A DNA stretch of 64,000 bases from Luzula sylvatica (GCA_946800325.1 OX326956.1:23534356-23598355), one strand, 5' to 3'; counted from the first letter of the stretch, positions 46,957 through 60,207 are shown. Notes: generated by a model not told the origin, from the sequence alone. A program made the numbers and translations.

Positions 46957-48742
46957 TTTTTTTTTTGCATTTTAGGCATAATATATGAGTTCTTTTTTAT
47001 TAATATAAGAAATAATAGTTTGATAGTATGAATTATATATGATATTTTGTGATGGAAGTATATTTGTTATATATTTATGTTCAAATTATATTTGGTGTTT
47101 GTAGGAACTATATGTAGTTATAGATTACACTAGATTGATGGCAAAGTATGTTGATGTTTAAATACATTATAAATTACATTTGATGTTTGATTGTGTCGTG
47201 AATAATATTTGGTTTCTAGTTATGTTGTGAATTATATTTAATTTTTAATTTTTAATTGTGTTATGAATAATATTATCGAAAAAATGTGTTCTGAACAATG
47301 TTTGATATTTAATTGTGTCAGGTATTATGATCCGATGAGAAGTGAGTTTGTAATATTTCATTTCATACTAATCTTTTTAGTTAACTCATTTTATGTACAA
47401 AATACAAATTTCTTAGTTTTTAACCCGGAACAAAAGATTGAATGATACACAACTTGTTCACAAAAGATACAAATAGTACACACATTTCAATTGCATAAAT
47501 ACATCATGACTTTTTTTAATCAATGGTCCTTAAATTGATGGTTCTATGAACCGTACTTTTATCCACATGATTCATATACATCCACATCTCCAACAATGTG
47601 CACATCCAATTTTATCCAAACCGAAACCGTTAAAGCATAATCCTATCTCTAAACTCCTAAACCACAAAAAACATTAAAAACTTCCCCTACAAATTAGCAT
47701 GCCAAGTCAGAGATCGTGGTATTTGTAGAGTCGACATTTCTCCTCCTCGCGAGTGCTTCCTACAAAAAGTTGTCTCTCATCTCCTCGGCATTTCTACAAA
47801 CAGTTCGAGGACAGTTGAATTAGAAATGACAATCATATAACAAAGGTCTTAAAAGGATTGAATTAGAAATGACAATCACTAAATTGACGCTAGCCTGAAA
47901 TTGGAACTAAATCAAACAAATAGTTCAAAAATTAAGAATAAAATGAGGGTAAACTGAAATTGCAACTAAATTAAACAAATAGTTCAAAAATTAAGAGTAA
48001 AAAGAGGGAAAATTTGGCTAAGATGAAGCTACAGTTGGGTTTAGATCGAGCTTAATTGCAAATATGGGATACTAACATATATAATGTTCAATTGCATGCT
48101 AATATAAGCCTAATTTCAACTTAAATTAGATTTCTGATACTGGTACATTGGTACGCTTAACAGGACGACAAGAGATATGGATAGATCTGATTGATTTTGG
48201 CAGTAAAATCTTAAAATTAGCGTGATCTATACGTTAGATATCAGGGAATAGGAGGCGTACCGAATTGGACAAGGAACTCGAAGAGGCGGCGAACATTAAG
48301 CTAAATATTCGAGATGAACTCGCGATTTTCCCAATCCGCCTGCACAGCAATATCTACGTTTCCCGGATTCGCTATCCCTTCTGATATCTCCATTGTTCTC
48401 CCCCTTCTTTTCTTCACGACCTTCTTCCTTTTTCCTCTTCTCTCTTACCATTGCGAGAGAGGGAGAGTAGATCCCGTGTCCCGTAAGTGACTTCATCGCC
48501 TGGAAAAAGAGGATTCATGAGAGAGGGTAGGGCATAGAGGATTCATGGCCGAGAGAGGTAGGGAAGGCTTGGAGAAAGAACTGGACACGATAGAAACATG
48601 ATGGGGGTGAGGATAGACTTGAAAATAAACGGAGTCAGTTAGCATGTGCTATTAATTATCTCGCACAAATCTTGATGCGGATCGGACAGACTAAAAAGTA
48701 GGAGCATCCATCTCTTGGTGCTCTTAAAAGTACCATAGCTTT
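45932..48742. mobile_element. TA-flanked TIR element E3
   Basis: Inverted ends of about 95 bp: GAGCTATGGCACCAAGAGGG on the left; on the opposite strand the right end reads AAAAGCTATGGTACTTTTAA, and both reach TGCTCCTACTTTTT. The same end type is on E5 and, less closely, E1. The interior holds a (TC)n tract (46107-46146), a (TG)n tract (46917-46954) and, at 47130-47330, degenerate repeats of an ATTATATTTGATGTTTAATTG-like unit also seen inverted in E5. No transposase seen. Confidence 0.8.
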
Positions 48743-48768
48743 TATATATATATATATATATATATATA
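48743..48768. repeat. (TA)n tract 4
   Basis: It lies between E3 and the left end of E4. Confidence 0.9.
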
Positions 48769-49075
48769 GGGGAAGGATCCCTTGACATCCTATTTAGACT
48801 TCCATATTGGACTCCCTAATATAGACCCTTGATTTTTTAGTGAAAGGTTGAGATCTAACTCAAAATTACACGCTGCCCCCAACACATTCATCTTTCTGAC
48901 CGAACCCATTTCTCTCTTGCTTGTTCGCAAAGAACTCATTTTTCCTCCATGGTCAACACCCCCCCCTCTCGCGTCGTCCTTCTGCCTAGTCGAGCTTCAC
49001 TCCGTCGCGGTTCTCTCCCACAACTACGTGCTATCTTGCAGTGCTAGCCGGAACTCGAGACATATTATAACCCTA

Positions 49076-49587
49076 TGTTAGGGTTTTAACCCTAAGGAGG
49101 ACCCTTTTGTGATATATTAATCTTTTTGGGTTTTTATGCATATTTACAGTTTTGAATAAAGGCGCCAGAAAAGGGTGATGGACGAGGAGTACGAGCTGAA
49201 GCATTAATCGAGCTAGGATTGGTGGTGTATACAATTAAGGAGAAGCACAAGGTCGTTACGAGTCCATGCACATGGTCTGTGAGCCGAGTTATAGTAGGAA
49301 GCAGTAATTGGGCGGCCCAAGCATTTAATGTTGAAAGTTCAGTGAGACAGTTTTTACTGTAGCTTCAGTACGTTAATTACTGTAGCTGCAATTAGTTAAA
49401 TTACTGTTTTGAGAAGAGTATAAATAGCTTAGGGTTTGTTTTATTTGTTATGCGTTGTAATCATTAAACAGTGATTTTGTTTAATAGAGTTCTCCCTCGT
49501 TGGTTCGTCACCTGAACGGCCCGAGGCGTTTTTTTTCCCCCAAATCCAAAGTTTTATTTTTATCACAAATTGAGCCAGGTTGTGACA
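49076..49587 (+). mobile_element. Reina-like Ty3 5' LTR (512 bp)
   Basis: Starts TGTTAGGGTTTTAACCCTAA and ends GGTTGTGACA. Target duplication CCCTA at 49071-49075. TATA box (GTATAAATAG) at about 49418. By line-by-line reading it is the same as the 3' LTR. Confidence 0.97.
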
Positions 49588-49590
49588 AAT

Positions 49591-49603
49591 TGGTATCAGA
49601 GCC
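49591..49603 (+). other. primer-binding site of the Reina-like element
   Basis: TGGTATCAGAGCC, complementary to initiator tRNA-Met, three bases after the 5' LTR. Confidence 0.92.
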
Positions 49604-49628
49604 AGCGACCTCGGATCTCTGATTGGTG

Positions 49629-52600
49629 ATGGCGAAGAATCGATCCCAAAACGATAAGGATGTGTCGATGGCAGTATCGAGTGAATCTGCGATGGCTGAA
49701 TCTGAGAAACGAATCCAGCAGCTGGAAACAGATGTGCACGGTCTCAAATCATCACAATCTCGGATTGAAGGAGTTTTATCGAGGCATGATGATGAATTCA
49801 AAACCATGAAAGAAATGATGATAAGAATGGAACAGCTCTTGAAGAATCCCAGAGAAGAAAACAGATCTGTGTTGCCAGAAGGCACCCACTCGAGAGTCAT
49901 TCCTGAAGCTAAGAACAAGGAACCTCTCTGGGCTGACACGCATGGTTCGAGATTGGGAAGAAAACCCATCTTAACCGATGATAGAGATGTGGATTTCAAT
50001 CGAGATCTGGAAGACGATCATCAAGATGGTTGGGAACCTGAAAGACAACTAGAATCGTTCGTACAGTTCGACGAACGAGAGAATCGGTGGGAAGAGGAAC
50101 ATGATCAAAAAGAGGAGAGGCATAGAGAAAGGAATCGGGATCGTGATCCGGGTAGACACCGTTACCGGGATCGGTACCGGGATCGAAATCGTGATGTGGA
50201 AAACCAGCGGGATCCAGGATATGAATTCCAAGCAAAACCGAGAATTGAGATTCCCAAGTTTTCTGGGGAGGATCCGAAAGCCTGGATTCTGAAATGTGAG
50301 AACTATTTCAAATTTTGTCGCGTTCCTGAGAGGCAACAGGTAGCATTAGTAGCTTTGTATTTCGAAGGCAGGGCTGAACAGTGGTACATTGGATATCAAA
50401 TGAATCGAGCTCGTTTATCATGGACCCAGTTCTGTAGAGATCTCTGTAGAAGGTTTGAAGGAAGATTGTCAATGGGAACGGTGGGTGAATTTCACTTAAT
50501 GAAACAAAAAGGGTCGGTTGAAGAATACATTGAGAATTTTGAGAGGACCCAAAATTTGATGATGTATCAATTTCCTCATCTCAATGATGCCTACTACATG
50601 GATTGTTTTGTGGCAGGATTAAGAAAAGAATTGAGATCGCAGGTGATAATCACGAAACCCAGAAATTTATGGGACGCATTTGATAACGCAATCCATTTGG
50701 ACATGAATTTAGAATATTCACGTAAGAGTAAAGGGTCTGAACGAAGTTACAAAGAAAAGAAACCAACTTTTACGGTTAAGAAGCCAATTAATTCAGGGTA
50801 CAAGGAGATTGATTTCGATAAAAGAAAGAAAGAAGGATTATGTTACTGGTGTCCCGCTAAATTCTCTTCGAGTCATGATTGTCCAAATCGACCCAAAAAG
50901 GGATCTGTGCATATCATTAAGGCAAGCCAGAGTGAAGGATCTAGTGATAGTTCAGATACTAGTGATTCAGAGAAGGAAGAAGAAGGAGAGAACCAGAGAA
51001 AAGAAGAGATTGTAGAAGAAGAAAACCCCGTTATTGATGTATGCTCGCTTCATAGTAACCCTCTTAACCAAACAATTAAGGTTACAGGAGAGATTCAAAA
51101 AAAATCATTAACCATACTGTTGGACAGTGGCAGTACACATTCTTTTCTCGATCCTAAATTCGCTAAATTCGTAGGAATGAGTATCACAAAAACCAAACCA
51201 ATTTTAGTGACTGTAGCCAATGGGACGAAGTTGGTCAGTGATTCACTGTGTGAAAGGGTAAAATGGAGAATGAGAGACAATGATTTCGAATTTGATATGC
51301 GGTTGCTTGAACTAGGATCGGTGGAGATGGTTTTAGGCTGTGATTGGATGAAGTCAATCAGCCCAGTCAAGTTTGATTTCAAGCGCCGGAAGATTTCATT
51401 CAAGAAAGACGGGAGGAAATTGATTTTTAGAGAGGATACTGAACCCGGTATCGAAGAGGAAACTGGATCCATTAAGCTAATAGAAGGAAGAGAATTGGGT
51501 TCCCTGTTAATGAGAAACCAGGTTCGCTGGCTCGCTCACATGCAAAGTTTGGAATTGGAATCAGCAGACGAGAAAAGGAAAGCTGAGAATGAGGTAAACC
51601 TGGAAATCAAATCCCTACTGAAAGAATTTAGCGATATTTTTAGAGAACCTAAATCCTTACCACCACAAAGAGAGTACGACCACTCTATTCTACTGGAACC
51701 AGATTCGAAACCGGTTCAAATCAGACCTTATCGCTATGCAAGTGGCCAGAAAAATGAAATCGAGAAAATCGTGAGAGAAATGCTAGAGAACGGAATCGTA
51801 AGAAGGAGCCAGAGCCCTTTTGCTTCTCCGGCGATTCTAGTGGGTAAGAAGGATGGTAGCTGGCGTCTATGTATTGATTATCGGCAGTTGAACTCGATTA
51901 CGATTAAGGATAAATTCCCCATTCCTGTGATAGACGATCTCCTCGATGAACTCAGTGGATCGATGGTTTTCTCCAAACTGGACTTGAGAGCCGGTTATCA
52001 CCAGATTAGGATGACTGAAGGGGATATATTTAAGACAGCTTTTCGTACACATGAAGGCCACTACGAATTCCTGGTAATGCCTTTCGGATTAACAAATGCT
52101 CCCGCAACATTTCAGGCCCTAATGAACAGAATTTTCGAACCTCACTTAAGAAAATTTGTATTAGTATTTTTTGACGATATACTAATATACAGTCGATCCG
52201 AGAGTGAGCATTTAGAACATCTCAAAATGGTGTTTCAATTGCTCAGGAAAAACGAATTGATGGCTAAGGAATCAAAATGCTCATTTGGAGTAAAGGAAAT
52301 TGAATATTTGGGTCACATAATCAGTGACAAGGGAGTGAGTACAGATCCAAAGAAGATTGAAGCTATGGTTAATTGGCCGAAACCAAAAAATTTGAAAGAA
52401 ATGAGGGGATTCTTAGGACTCACTGGTTATTATCGAAAGTTTATCCAGAATTATGGAAAGATTAGCAAACCTCTTACCAACATGCTCAAGAAAAATGGAT
52501 TCCAGTGGAATGAGAGTTCAAGAGAAGCATTTGAAAAATTGAAGGAAGCTATGACCAACACACCAGTTCTCAGACTGCCAGATCCAGACCTGGAATTCAC

Positions 52601-54431
52601 CATTGAGTCAGATGCCAGTGGAGTTGGCATAGGAGCTGTACTGATGCAATTAGGTCAACCTATAGCCTTCTTGAGTAAAGCTTTGGGTATTAAAAATCAA
52701 GGTCGATCAGTTTATGAAAAAGAACTATTAGCCATATTGATGGCTGTAGATCATTGGAAACATTATCTGATGGGGAAAAGGTTTGTGATCAAAACAGATC
52801 ATGAGAGTTTGAAATACCTATTGGGAGGGAAAATCACCACTCAACTACAACACAAAGGACTCACCAAGTTGTTAGGATTGGATTACAAAATTCTCTATAA
52901 AAAAGGAATCAATAATCAAGCTGCTGATGCCCTTTCTAGGAAACCTAATTCAGAGAATGAAATGGAAAGTGGAGAAATTCAACATATGAGCATGGTAATT
53001 CCTGAGTGGTACAGTATGGTAGAGAAGAGTTATGAGAATGATCATAGAATCAAAACCCTAATCGAAGGAGTTATCTTAAACCCTGAGGAATTCAAGGATT
53101 ATATCTATAAAAATGGATTGTTGAGATATCAAGGCAGGATTTGTATTGGTAATCAAGAGGAAATTAAGATGAAAATATTGAATGAGATTCATGACTCACC
53201 TAGTGGGGGTCACTCTGGGGTCTTAGTGACCTACCAAAGACTTAAAAGACATTTTTATTGGCCAGGAATGAAAAAACAGGTACATGAATTTGTCACTGAA
53301 TGTGATACGTGCCAGAGAAATAAGAATGAGAGAATTCCATCTCCTGGATTACTCCAACCATTAATGATTCCTGAAGGGGCATGGGAGAGTGTGAGTATGG
53401 ATTTCATAGAAAAATTACCTAAATCAGAGGGAAGAGAAGCAATACTAGTAGTGGTGGACAGACTCACCAAATACTCTCACTTCATTGGATTGACACACCC
53501 CTTTAATGCACAAACTATAGCCAAGACTTTCTATGATAATGTGTGCAAATTACATGGTATTCCCAAGTCCATCATCAGTGATAGGGATAAAATATTCACC
53601 AGTAATTTCTGGCAAGAATTATTTAAACTTCAAGGGGTTAAATTGCAATTAAGCACTGCCTATCATCCTCAGTCTGATGGGCAGACTGAGAGAGTCAACC
53701 AATGCTTGGAAACTTTTTTAAGATGCATGATTACCAATAATCCAAAGAAGTGGTTTAAATGGTTAAGTCAAGCAGAGCTCTGGTATAATACAAATTACCA
53801 TAGCTCTTTGCAGAAAAGTCCTTTCGAGATTCTTTATGGTTATACCCCTAATCAAGTGGAGATGGGATCTATCCCTAATTCTAATAATGTGGCAATCAAT
53901 GAATGGTTCAAAGAAAGAAATAGTGTGCTGCAATTGGCTAAGGAACATCTGAGAAAAGCTCAGAGTAGAATGAAAACACAGGCTGATAAAAATAGGACTG
54001 AGAGAGTCTTTCAGATTGGAGATATGGTTTACTTAAAGCTTCAGCCTTACAAACAAACCAGCCTTACCCTAAACAAGGGTATGAAGCTCAATTCTAGATA
54101 TTATGGTCCATTTGAAATTTTGGAGAAGATTGGGGAAGTTGCGTATAGATTGAAATTACCAGACCATGCTAAAATTCATCCCACATTTCATGTTTCTCAG
54201 TTGAAGAGAAAAATTGGGAAAAAGAAAACTCTGGTTATTGATCTTCCACAGATCAATCATGAAGGGATGCTCACTGTAGAACCTGTTGCAGTAATGGAGA
54301 GGATCCTCTATAATAAGAATAATGGTACTGGTGTGAAGTTGAGGGTAAAATGGTCCAATCTTCCTGATTGTGACTCTACATGGGAGGATTATGATGATCT
54401 TCTTCATCGTTATCCTCAATTCAAACCTTGA
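49629..54431 (+). CDS. intact Ty3/chromovirus (Reina-like) gag-pol polyprotein, 1600 codons
   Basis: It begins at the ATG at 49629, 25 bp after the primer site, and is open to TGA at 54429-54431. Order: N-terminal coiled coil (about 25-75), Arg/Asp-rich stretch (about 155-195), gag core ([13 protein letters not shown] onward, about 205-340), zinc knuckle ([14 protein letters not shown], about 404), acidic linker, protease ([12 protein letters not shown], about 497), reverse transcriptase ([11 protein letters not shown] to [10 protein letters not shown], about 740-850), RNase H ([15 protein letters not shown], about 990), integrase with HHCC zinc site (about 1195-1230) and DDE residues ([28 protein letters not shown]), and a C-terminal chromodomain (about 1545-1600; [19 protein letters not shown]). 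PR-RT-RH-INT order and a chromodomain define Ty3 chromoviruses; the single ORF and short LTRs suggest Reina. The chromodomain is known to steer integration to modified chromatin. No frame break was seen, so it may be able to move. Confidence 0.96.
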   Translation: MAKNRSQNDKDVSMAVSSESAMAESEKRIQQLETDVHGLKSSQSRIEGVLSRHDDEFKTMKEMMIRMEQLLKNPREENRSVLPEGTHSRVIPEAKNKEPLWADTHGSRLGRKPILTDDRDVDFNRDLEDDHQDGWEPERQLESFVQFDERENRWEEEHDQKEERHRERNRDRDPGRHRYRDRYRDRNRDVENQRDPGYEFQAKPRIEIPKFSGEDPKAWILKCENYFKFCRVPERQQVALVALYFEGRAEQWYIGYQMNRARLSWTQFCRDLCRRFEGRLSMGTVGEFHLMKQKGSVEEYIENFERTQNLMMYQFPHLNDAYYMDCFVAGLRKELRSQVIITKPRNLWDAFDNAIHLDMNLEYSRKSKGSERSYKEKKPTFTVKKPINSGYKEIDFDKRKKEGLCYWCPAKFSSSHDCPNRPKKGSVHIIKASQSEGSSDSSDTSDSEKEEEGENQRKEEIVEEENPVIDVCSLHSNPLNQTIKVTGEIQKKSLTILLDSGSTHSFLDPKFAKFVGMSITKTKPILVTVANGTKLVSDSLCERVKWRMRDNDFEFDMRLLELGSVEMVLGCDWMKSISPVKFDFKRRKISFKKDGRKLIFREDTEPGIEEETGSIKLIEGRELGSLLMRNQVRWLAHMQSLELESADEKRKAENEVNLEIKSLLKEFSDIFREPKSLPPQREYDHSILLEPDSKPVQIRPYRYASGQKNEIEKIVREMLENGIVRRSQSPFASPAILVGKKDGSWRLCIDYRQLNSITIKDKFPIPVIDDLLDELSGSMVFSKLDLRAGYHQIRMTEGDIFKTAFRTHEGHYEFLVMPFGLTNAPATFQALMNRIFEPHLRKFVLVFFDDILIYSRSESEHLEHLKMVFQLLRKNELMAKESKCSFGVKEIEYLGHIISDKGVSTDPKKIEAMVNWPKPKNLKEMRGFLGLTGYYRKFIQNYGKISKPLTNMLKKNGFQWNESSREAFEKLKEAMTNTPVLRLPDPDLEFTIESDASGVGIGAVLMQLGQPIAFLSKALGIKNQGRSVYEKELLAILMAVDHWKHYLMGKRFVIKTDHESLKYLLGGKITTQLQHKGLTKLLGLDYKILYKKGINNQAADALSRKPNSENEMESGEIQHMSMVIPEWYSMVEKSYENDHRIKTLIEGVILNPEEFKDYIYKNGLLRYQGRICIGNQEEIKMKILNEIHDSPSGGHSGVLVTYQRLKRHFYWPGMKKQVHEFVTECDTCQRNKNERIPSPGLLQPLMIPEGAWESVSMDFIEKLPKSEGREAILVVVDRLTKYSHFIGLTHPFNAQTIAKTFYDNVCKLHGIPKSIISDRDKIFTSNFWQELFKLQGVKLQLSTAYHPQSDGQTERVNQCLETFLRCMITNNPKKWFKWLSQAELWYNTNYHSSLQKSPFEILYGYTPNQVEMGSIPNSNNVAINEWFKERNSVLQLAKEHLRKAQSRMKTQADKNRTERVFQIGDMVYLKLQPYKQTSLTLNKGMKLNSRYYGPFEILEKIGEVAYRLKLPDHAKIHPTFHVSQLKRKIGKKKTLVIDLPQINHEGMLTVEPVAVMERILYNKNNGTGVKLRVKWSNLPDCDSTWEDYDDLLHRYPQFKP

Positions 54432-54441
54432 GACAAGGTTT

Positions 54442-54459
54442 TAAAAAAGAGGAGGGTAT
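54442..54459 (+). other. polypurine tract of the Reina-like element
   Basis: AAAAAAGAGGAGGGTAT directly before the 3' LTR. Confidence 0.9.
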
Positions 54460-54971
54460 TGTTAGGGTTTTAACCCTAAGGAGGACCCTTTTGTGATATA
54501 TTAATCTTTTTGGGTTTTTATGCATATTTACAGTTTTGAATAAAGGCGCCAGAAAAGGGTGATGGACGAGGAGTACGAGCTGAAGCATTAATCGAGCTAG
54601 GATTGGTGGTGTATACAATTAAGGAGAAGCACAAGGTCGTTACGAGTCCATGCACATGGTCTGTGAGCCGAGTTATAGTAGGAAGCAGTAATTGGGCGGC
54701 CCAAGCATTTAATGTTGAAAGTTCAGTGAGACAGTTTTTACTGTAGCTTCAGTACGTTAATTACTGTAGCTGCAATTAGTTAAATTACTGTTTTGAGAAG
54801 AGTATAAATAGCTTAGGGTTTGTTTTATTTGTTATGCGTTGTAATCATTAAACAGTGATTTTGTTTAATAGAGTTCTCCCTCGTTGGTTCGTCACCTGAA
54901 CGGCCCGAGGCGTTTTTTTTCCCCCAAATCCAAAGTTTTATTTTTATCACAAATTGAGCCAGGTTGTGACA
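54460..54971 (+). mobile_element. Reina-like Ty3 3' LTR (512 bp)
   Basis: Same length and, as far as I can read, same sequence as 49076-49587. CCCTA follows at 54972-54976 and completes the 5-bp target duplication. Confidence 0.97.
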
Positions 54972-57336
54972 CCCTAAGTGAATAGCGTAGCCCTAACCCT
55001 AGGAGACATTTTTTTTCTCTAAGAATCGCTTCTTCACTTTCGCTCGCAGAACCCAACACGATGGTGAGCACTCTTTTCTGTATCGTTTTTTTATTAGATT
55101 GATTGTCGCTCCCAAATTAGGGTTAACATATTAGGATCAAATTAGACAAAATGGATCGAATTGGGGTTTAAGTTTTGAAAATTAGAGCTGAATTAGGAAT
55201 CAATGTGGTTGAATTAGGATTTATTCATTTACTTTTGATATTTTATAGCATGTCACAAATTATCTCCAGTCATGAAAGCATCCATTGATCCAGTATACGT
55301 ATATATTCAATCTTTAAAGTACCAACTATTCATTTTATTTTTCTAATATATATTTGTAGAACTTTTTCTTCCCAAGACTGGTGCACAAAATGATTTTACA
55401 AGTTTTCTGTTCCGGGTTTTACGCGAAGATTCGGTCTTACTCGAAAAGGATAGGAATGAGGCAAGAAAAGATGGATTTCGTCGAGATTATGCATTTGGTT
55501 TTTTGTGTATATGTAAATTGGATATTATAGAATCTCTAATTTAATTGTAAATTGAGTTAGTATTAAGTGGTTGAATGTAATGTACTCGTCATTCCTTCAC
55601 ATTACAAATTATCATTATTTTGTATCATTCATTTATTTTTTGTATCATTCATACAAATGTTCAAAAATTGCAAAAAAATTTAAACCATACTAGTCTAAGA
55701 ATAATCCATGAACGCTGATCTTTAATCTTGAGAGGTGAAATTGAATTGGATTTAACAAATCCAAAGATAATACATATGCCAAATAAAAAAATCTAAAACA
55801 ATTTGATATACACAATCCATTACAATACTACAACCACCATAACTCAACATAAATATAATTGCAAACATAAATTGGCAACCCATTACAAGTGAATCCTCCA
55901 AATATAAATACAAGAGACACAATCATAAATCATTACGAGTCAATCTCAACTCTAATCTCCAAATATAAGTCAATACACAACTTCGAGTATAGTTCCACAT
56001 TATATAAAACTATACAAGTTATACCTCCAATTTTACCCAATTTTACATGAAGGGATTGAAGTAGCCTTTTGGCCAAATTTCTGCGAAAGGAGAGATTCAA
56101 GACTAGGTATACGCAAGGTTTTTATCGAGCGACCTACTCTGAATTAAACTCCTGTCCTTTAGAACTTATTTCATGCATTATACTCCAGTCCTTCAGAATT
56201 ATCTCATGCATCTCCAATCTGACTCCGGCTTCGAGTAAAATCTAAACCTCATGCAAGGAACAAGGAATTTGTTAAATAGTATTTTATCAAGGGGTTTTCT
56301 AAAAAAATACTAGCATGGAGAATATAGTAGAACTGGAAATGTACCCCGTAAGAACAGTCAAGAAAGTAATTCGCGCAAAGATGAGCATTGCTAGCTTCTA
56401 GAACCTTCTTCTTACTCTCAAAAGTTATGCAATCTATAAAAAAAATTAATTGTGCAAATAAAATAAACGAAAGGTATACATACAGAAATAAATAAGAAAT
56501 AGGTACAAAATTATAAAATTTGTGTACTTGTTTGTACAGGGGCCTCTGAATATATTTGGTGATTATTACCACAATTGCATGTACAAATAACAGTATCGAA
56601 TTGATGCAAAATTTCACGTAAGCCCAATTTGCATCTTTTTAATTCATTTTAAGCCCTTTGTAGTTCCTTCTCTGAATTTATTCTGTTTTTACTGAAGATT
56701 TAGAAATAATGCAGGATCAGTTGAGATTAAATTGGGTAAAATTGATTTCTAATTGCACAGTAAAAACCCTAATTGAGAAACAAATTGGTTAAATTGGTGA
56801 TAAATTACATAAATTGTGGAATTTGGTATCGTACCTTCCTCCTTTCCATCCATCTCCTGAATATGCATCGATTAAATTCAGTTAAAATTTAATTTTAATG
56901 AGCAAATATTTCGACGAACTTCATACAAAACCTGAGTTCGAGCAAAACCTGAGAGGTCTTCGCCAGAGAGGAGAGGGGCTTCGAGCAAAACCATAAATTG
57001 AGTTCAATCAAAACTTCATACATAAATCATACATAAATCGAGTTCCAACAAAACCTGAAAAAGAGACAGGATAATGGTTCCAGTTCCGGCCGTCGCCAGA
57101 GAGGAGAGTGGCCATCGCCAGGCTTCAACCTTTCGCCAGAGTGGATAGGGCTCAGAGGAGGCGTCGCAAGGTTCAACCCTCCATTAATCTCCATTTGTCT
57201 CCACTTATCGAAGAGAGCTCAAGGGGAAGTTCGATTCCAACGAAGAAGACAGAAGAATGGTTTCATTCACGGGTAGGGAGAGGCATGAGTGTGTGCGTGC
57301 GTAATTTTTGGGTTGATCAACGGTTCAAATTAAGGG

Positions 57337-59931
57337 TTATGGTGCTTTTAAGAGCACAAAGAGGGTCCATGCTCATACTTTGCTAGCCATCTGATGTGTG
57401 TTAAGATCTGTGCCAGGTTTCAACGCTAACAGCTCCGTTTGCTTTTGATTCTTTTGGTTTCTCCGTTATCTTCCGTTATCTTCCTTGCTCTTTTATTTCT
57501 AAGGTGGTATTTCTCTGTTATTGGTATCAGAGTTGTCTCCCCCATCCAATACGCGTCATACCTCTCTCGAATGTCGAATCTACTCCATCGCGATTATATC
57601 TCCGCCGATTGAGTCTAAGACAACGATCACTTCTTCTCCCGAGATCGACTCCCTCCCCTCTTTTGCCAACAAGCGTAAGCTTATATTTCTCTCCTCTTTT
57701 GTTTTTGTTCTGTTTTTTTGGGGTAAAGCTGGTTTTGAGATGAGCAGTTTCAAATAAGAACTTGTAAGAACTATTATGATCTTTGAAGTGATTGTTTTTA
57801 TGAGTATTTACTACTAATTTATGTTCTTTTGATAAAACTTCAATATTGTTTCACCCCAAAGTGTTTGATTTTGATCGTCTAAGGATGCACTTGTGCTGGA
57901 AAGTCTGACGCTTGTGCTGGATGTCCAAATCAGAAAATTTGTGCTACAGTCCCTAAAGGTATAATTTATTTCAAAAATTAAGCTTTGACTGTTCAAATTG
58001 ACTGTTGGAATTATGTGCCAAGTTAATCCAATATCAAATCACTAAACTCTAAATTGCCGAATTAACATAATTATCTTCATGAATCTATGTACCAGATTTG
58101 GTGGGAAGTCGGATGTGAATAAATTTTGGCGCAGAGCACCAAAACGAATTCACTTGATTTAATTGTACAAATTTTTGATTTTTTATCCACGGACGATGCT
58201 ATTTAAATTATGCCGAGACCATTAGAAAAAACTGCAAGGAACAATGGTATTTAAATTGTGTTGTATTATGTAAGGAACAATGGTATTTTGCTGAGACCAC
58301 GATGCTATTTAAGGAACGATGGTATTTAAATTATGCAAGGAACAATGATATAATCAAAGTCTTGTATCGAGTTCTTTTTTTAATAAGATGTGTTTGATTC
58401 AATTATTTTTAGTTAAATTGTGTTGTATTATGTATTGTGTTTGTATCGAAAATATAATTCATAACACATTGAATATAAAAAATGATCCATAATACAATTA
58501 AACATCAAAAATTAATTCATAATACAATTAAACGTCAAAACATAATTCATAATACAATTAAACAGACCCTTCCAATATAAATGCATAACAAAGCTAAAAA
58601 ACAAAATATAATTCACGACACCACCCAAATATAATTTATAGCATAATTAAAATCCATCCAATTATTGTATCACGTTCTGTTATTTTTATATTAGCATTTG
58701 CAAAACAAAATTTTGACCGGCTTATAAACCATGTTTGTCTTCCTTTATGCATTGGTTATTAATCATTTCCCCACAATTTGCAATTTCACTCTAATACGAA
58801 CGGTGCATACAATTCTTTTCTCTCAAATATTTTTTTTATATTAGGTCACTTTTTTATTTGCAGATATTGTTTCTTCAGAGCAGTACAAAGTCGATCCATC
58901 TACTTCTTCACCGATTTCATATACCATTCCTGCAAAAGGCTCGGTAATTGTTGTATCCATCTCAGATATTTGCCGATCCAACCATGCACAAATTTACTGG
59001 TTTATCATCACTCTTATGAGATTGATCTTTAGAATCAATGGGAAATTCAAATTCTTCTACCTGCGATAACAAGTTATGTAAATTCATGGATATATGAGAT
59101 TGAAGAGAGATTAGAAAGTGGGGATAAAATTGGGGCACGATGCAGGAGTTTAAAAAGGGGAGTTCTTCTCTTTGAGTTCAACTTTAAAGCCCGAATTGGA
59201 ATAACATAAGTATCTAATTTATTGTTTTTTTATTAAATAATTTTGAATCATTAAGAAATCTTAGTTTCACTTGCCTTGAGGATAATACTCAAATGAAGTA
59301 ACTTCGCAAAAATCCCTCTTCAGATGAAGTAATTTCACATACCAATCCATAGTTCCATACACAATCACTGTTGCAGTCTATGGGAAGAGAAATAAAGTAG
59401 TTAATTAGTGTTAATCCTCCTAATTTCTTGAAGCTAATTAGTTGAATTTGGTGGGCTGATTGGTGTACCTTTACCATCGGAGAAAATCAGTTCTACATAA
59501 GATTGTTCCCTCACACAACACCTAGAGAGAGATTCACTGCACTCTGTGTGTGTGGAGAGAGTCAATCCCATTAGAGAAAAAACATCTTGGCCCGAGAGGA
59601 GAGAATATCGCACGACAGAGTCAATTAAAGGAGAGAGATAAAATTGCGGCTTTCCAGAGAAGAATTCGGCCACACACGAGAGAGGTCAATCCTCGCAAGA
59701 GCTGATCGCCGGAGAGTTCATCTGAGAGAGTAGATTTGAGAAGGTAGGCTAAGTCGCCAAGATGCTAGGGTTCTGAAGGAGAGAGAACAAAATTGGGAAC
59801 GGAGCAAATTAAAACTAAACGGCGTGTTAGCGTGTACATCCACTCAATCCTGCACTAATCTTAATACACATCGGATGAATAAAAAAGTGTGAGCACGAAC
59901 CCTCTTGGTGCTTTTAAAAGCACCCTAGCCC
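57337..59931. mobile_element. TIR element E5, same family as E3
   Basis: The left end GGGTTATGGTGCTTTTAAGA and the right end, read on the opposite strand, GGGCTAGGGTGCTTTTAAAA share about 90 bp inward (CACCAAGAGGGT, TGCTCAYACTTT, ATCYGATGTGT). The right side abuts a TA tract; the left has none. 58455-58575 holds about four units of a 30-35 bp repeat (AATTCATAATACAATTAAAC), the reverse complement of the unit in E3. 57504-57760 and 59480-59780 are GC-richer pieces resembling captured host exons, not identified. Confidence 0.75.
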
Positions 59932-59932
59932 A

Positions 59933-59938
59933 TCTATA

Positions 59939-59980
<42 letters not shown>
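59933..59980. repeat. (TA)n tract 5
   Basis: TA repeats after the right end of E5, with a CTATATCT start. Confidence 0.9.
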
Positions 59981-59983
<3 letters not shown>

Positions 59984-60207
59984 AATTATAATTCATGAAC
60001 TATATTAAGATTGTAATATAGCTGGTACTAGTGTACATTTATAAGTTGCAAATAAAATATATAATATATAGATATTTATGATCATTATTTTATATCATGT
60101 TTGTAGAAATATATTCTTTTATTTGTATTCTAATATTTAAATATTTCACGCATAATATATAACTCTTGGATAATATATTTAGAAATCATATTTTCATTTT
60201 ATAACAA

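Larger units (their letters stand above)
48769..57336. mobile_element. candidate TA-flanked element E4 (left end clear, right end unproven), host of the Reina insertion
   Basis: The left end GGGGAAGGATCCCTTGACAT starts directly after a TA tract, like E1-E3. A weak inverted match to its subterminal part (TTGATCAACGGTTC ... AAGGGT) lies at about 57310-57335, where E5 begins, so the right end may have been lost when E5 inserted. 48830-49070 and 54977-57335 show CT-rich, exon-like islands (55000-55070, 57060-57300) but no gene I can name. Confidence 0.35.

Noticed and set aside
46748..46975. Small plus-strand frame in E3 as a gene
   Set aside because: It ends in a TG microsatellite (Val/Cys run) and has no known domain; at most a captured exon fragment.
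53255..54419. Minus-strand open frames under the Reina ORF
   Set aside because: They are shadows of the strongly supported plus-strand gag-pol frame.
54990..55002. Telomere-like CCCTAACCCTA near the Reina insertion
   Set aside because: Fewer than two full units; the CCCTA duplicated by the insertion accounts for part of it.
57523..57536. TGGTATCAGAG primer-site-like sequence inside E5
   Set aside because: No LTR end lies directly upstream and no retroelement genes follow; probably chance or a tiny captured piece.
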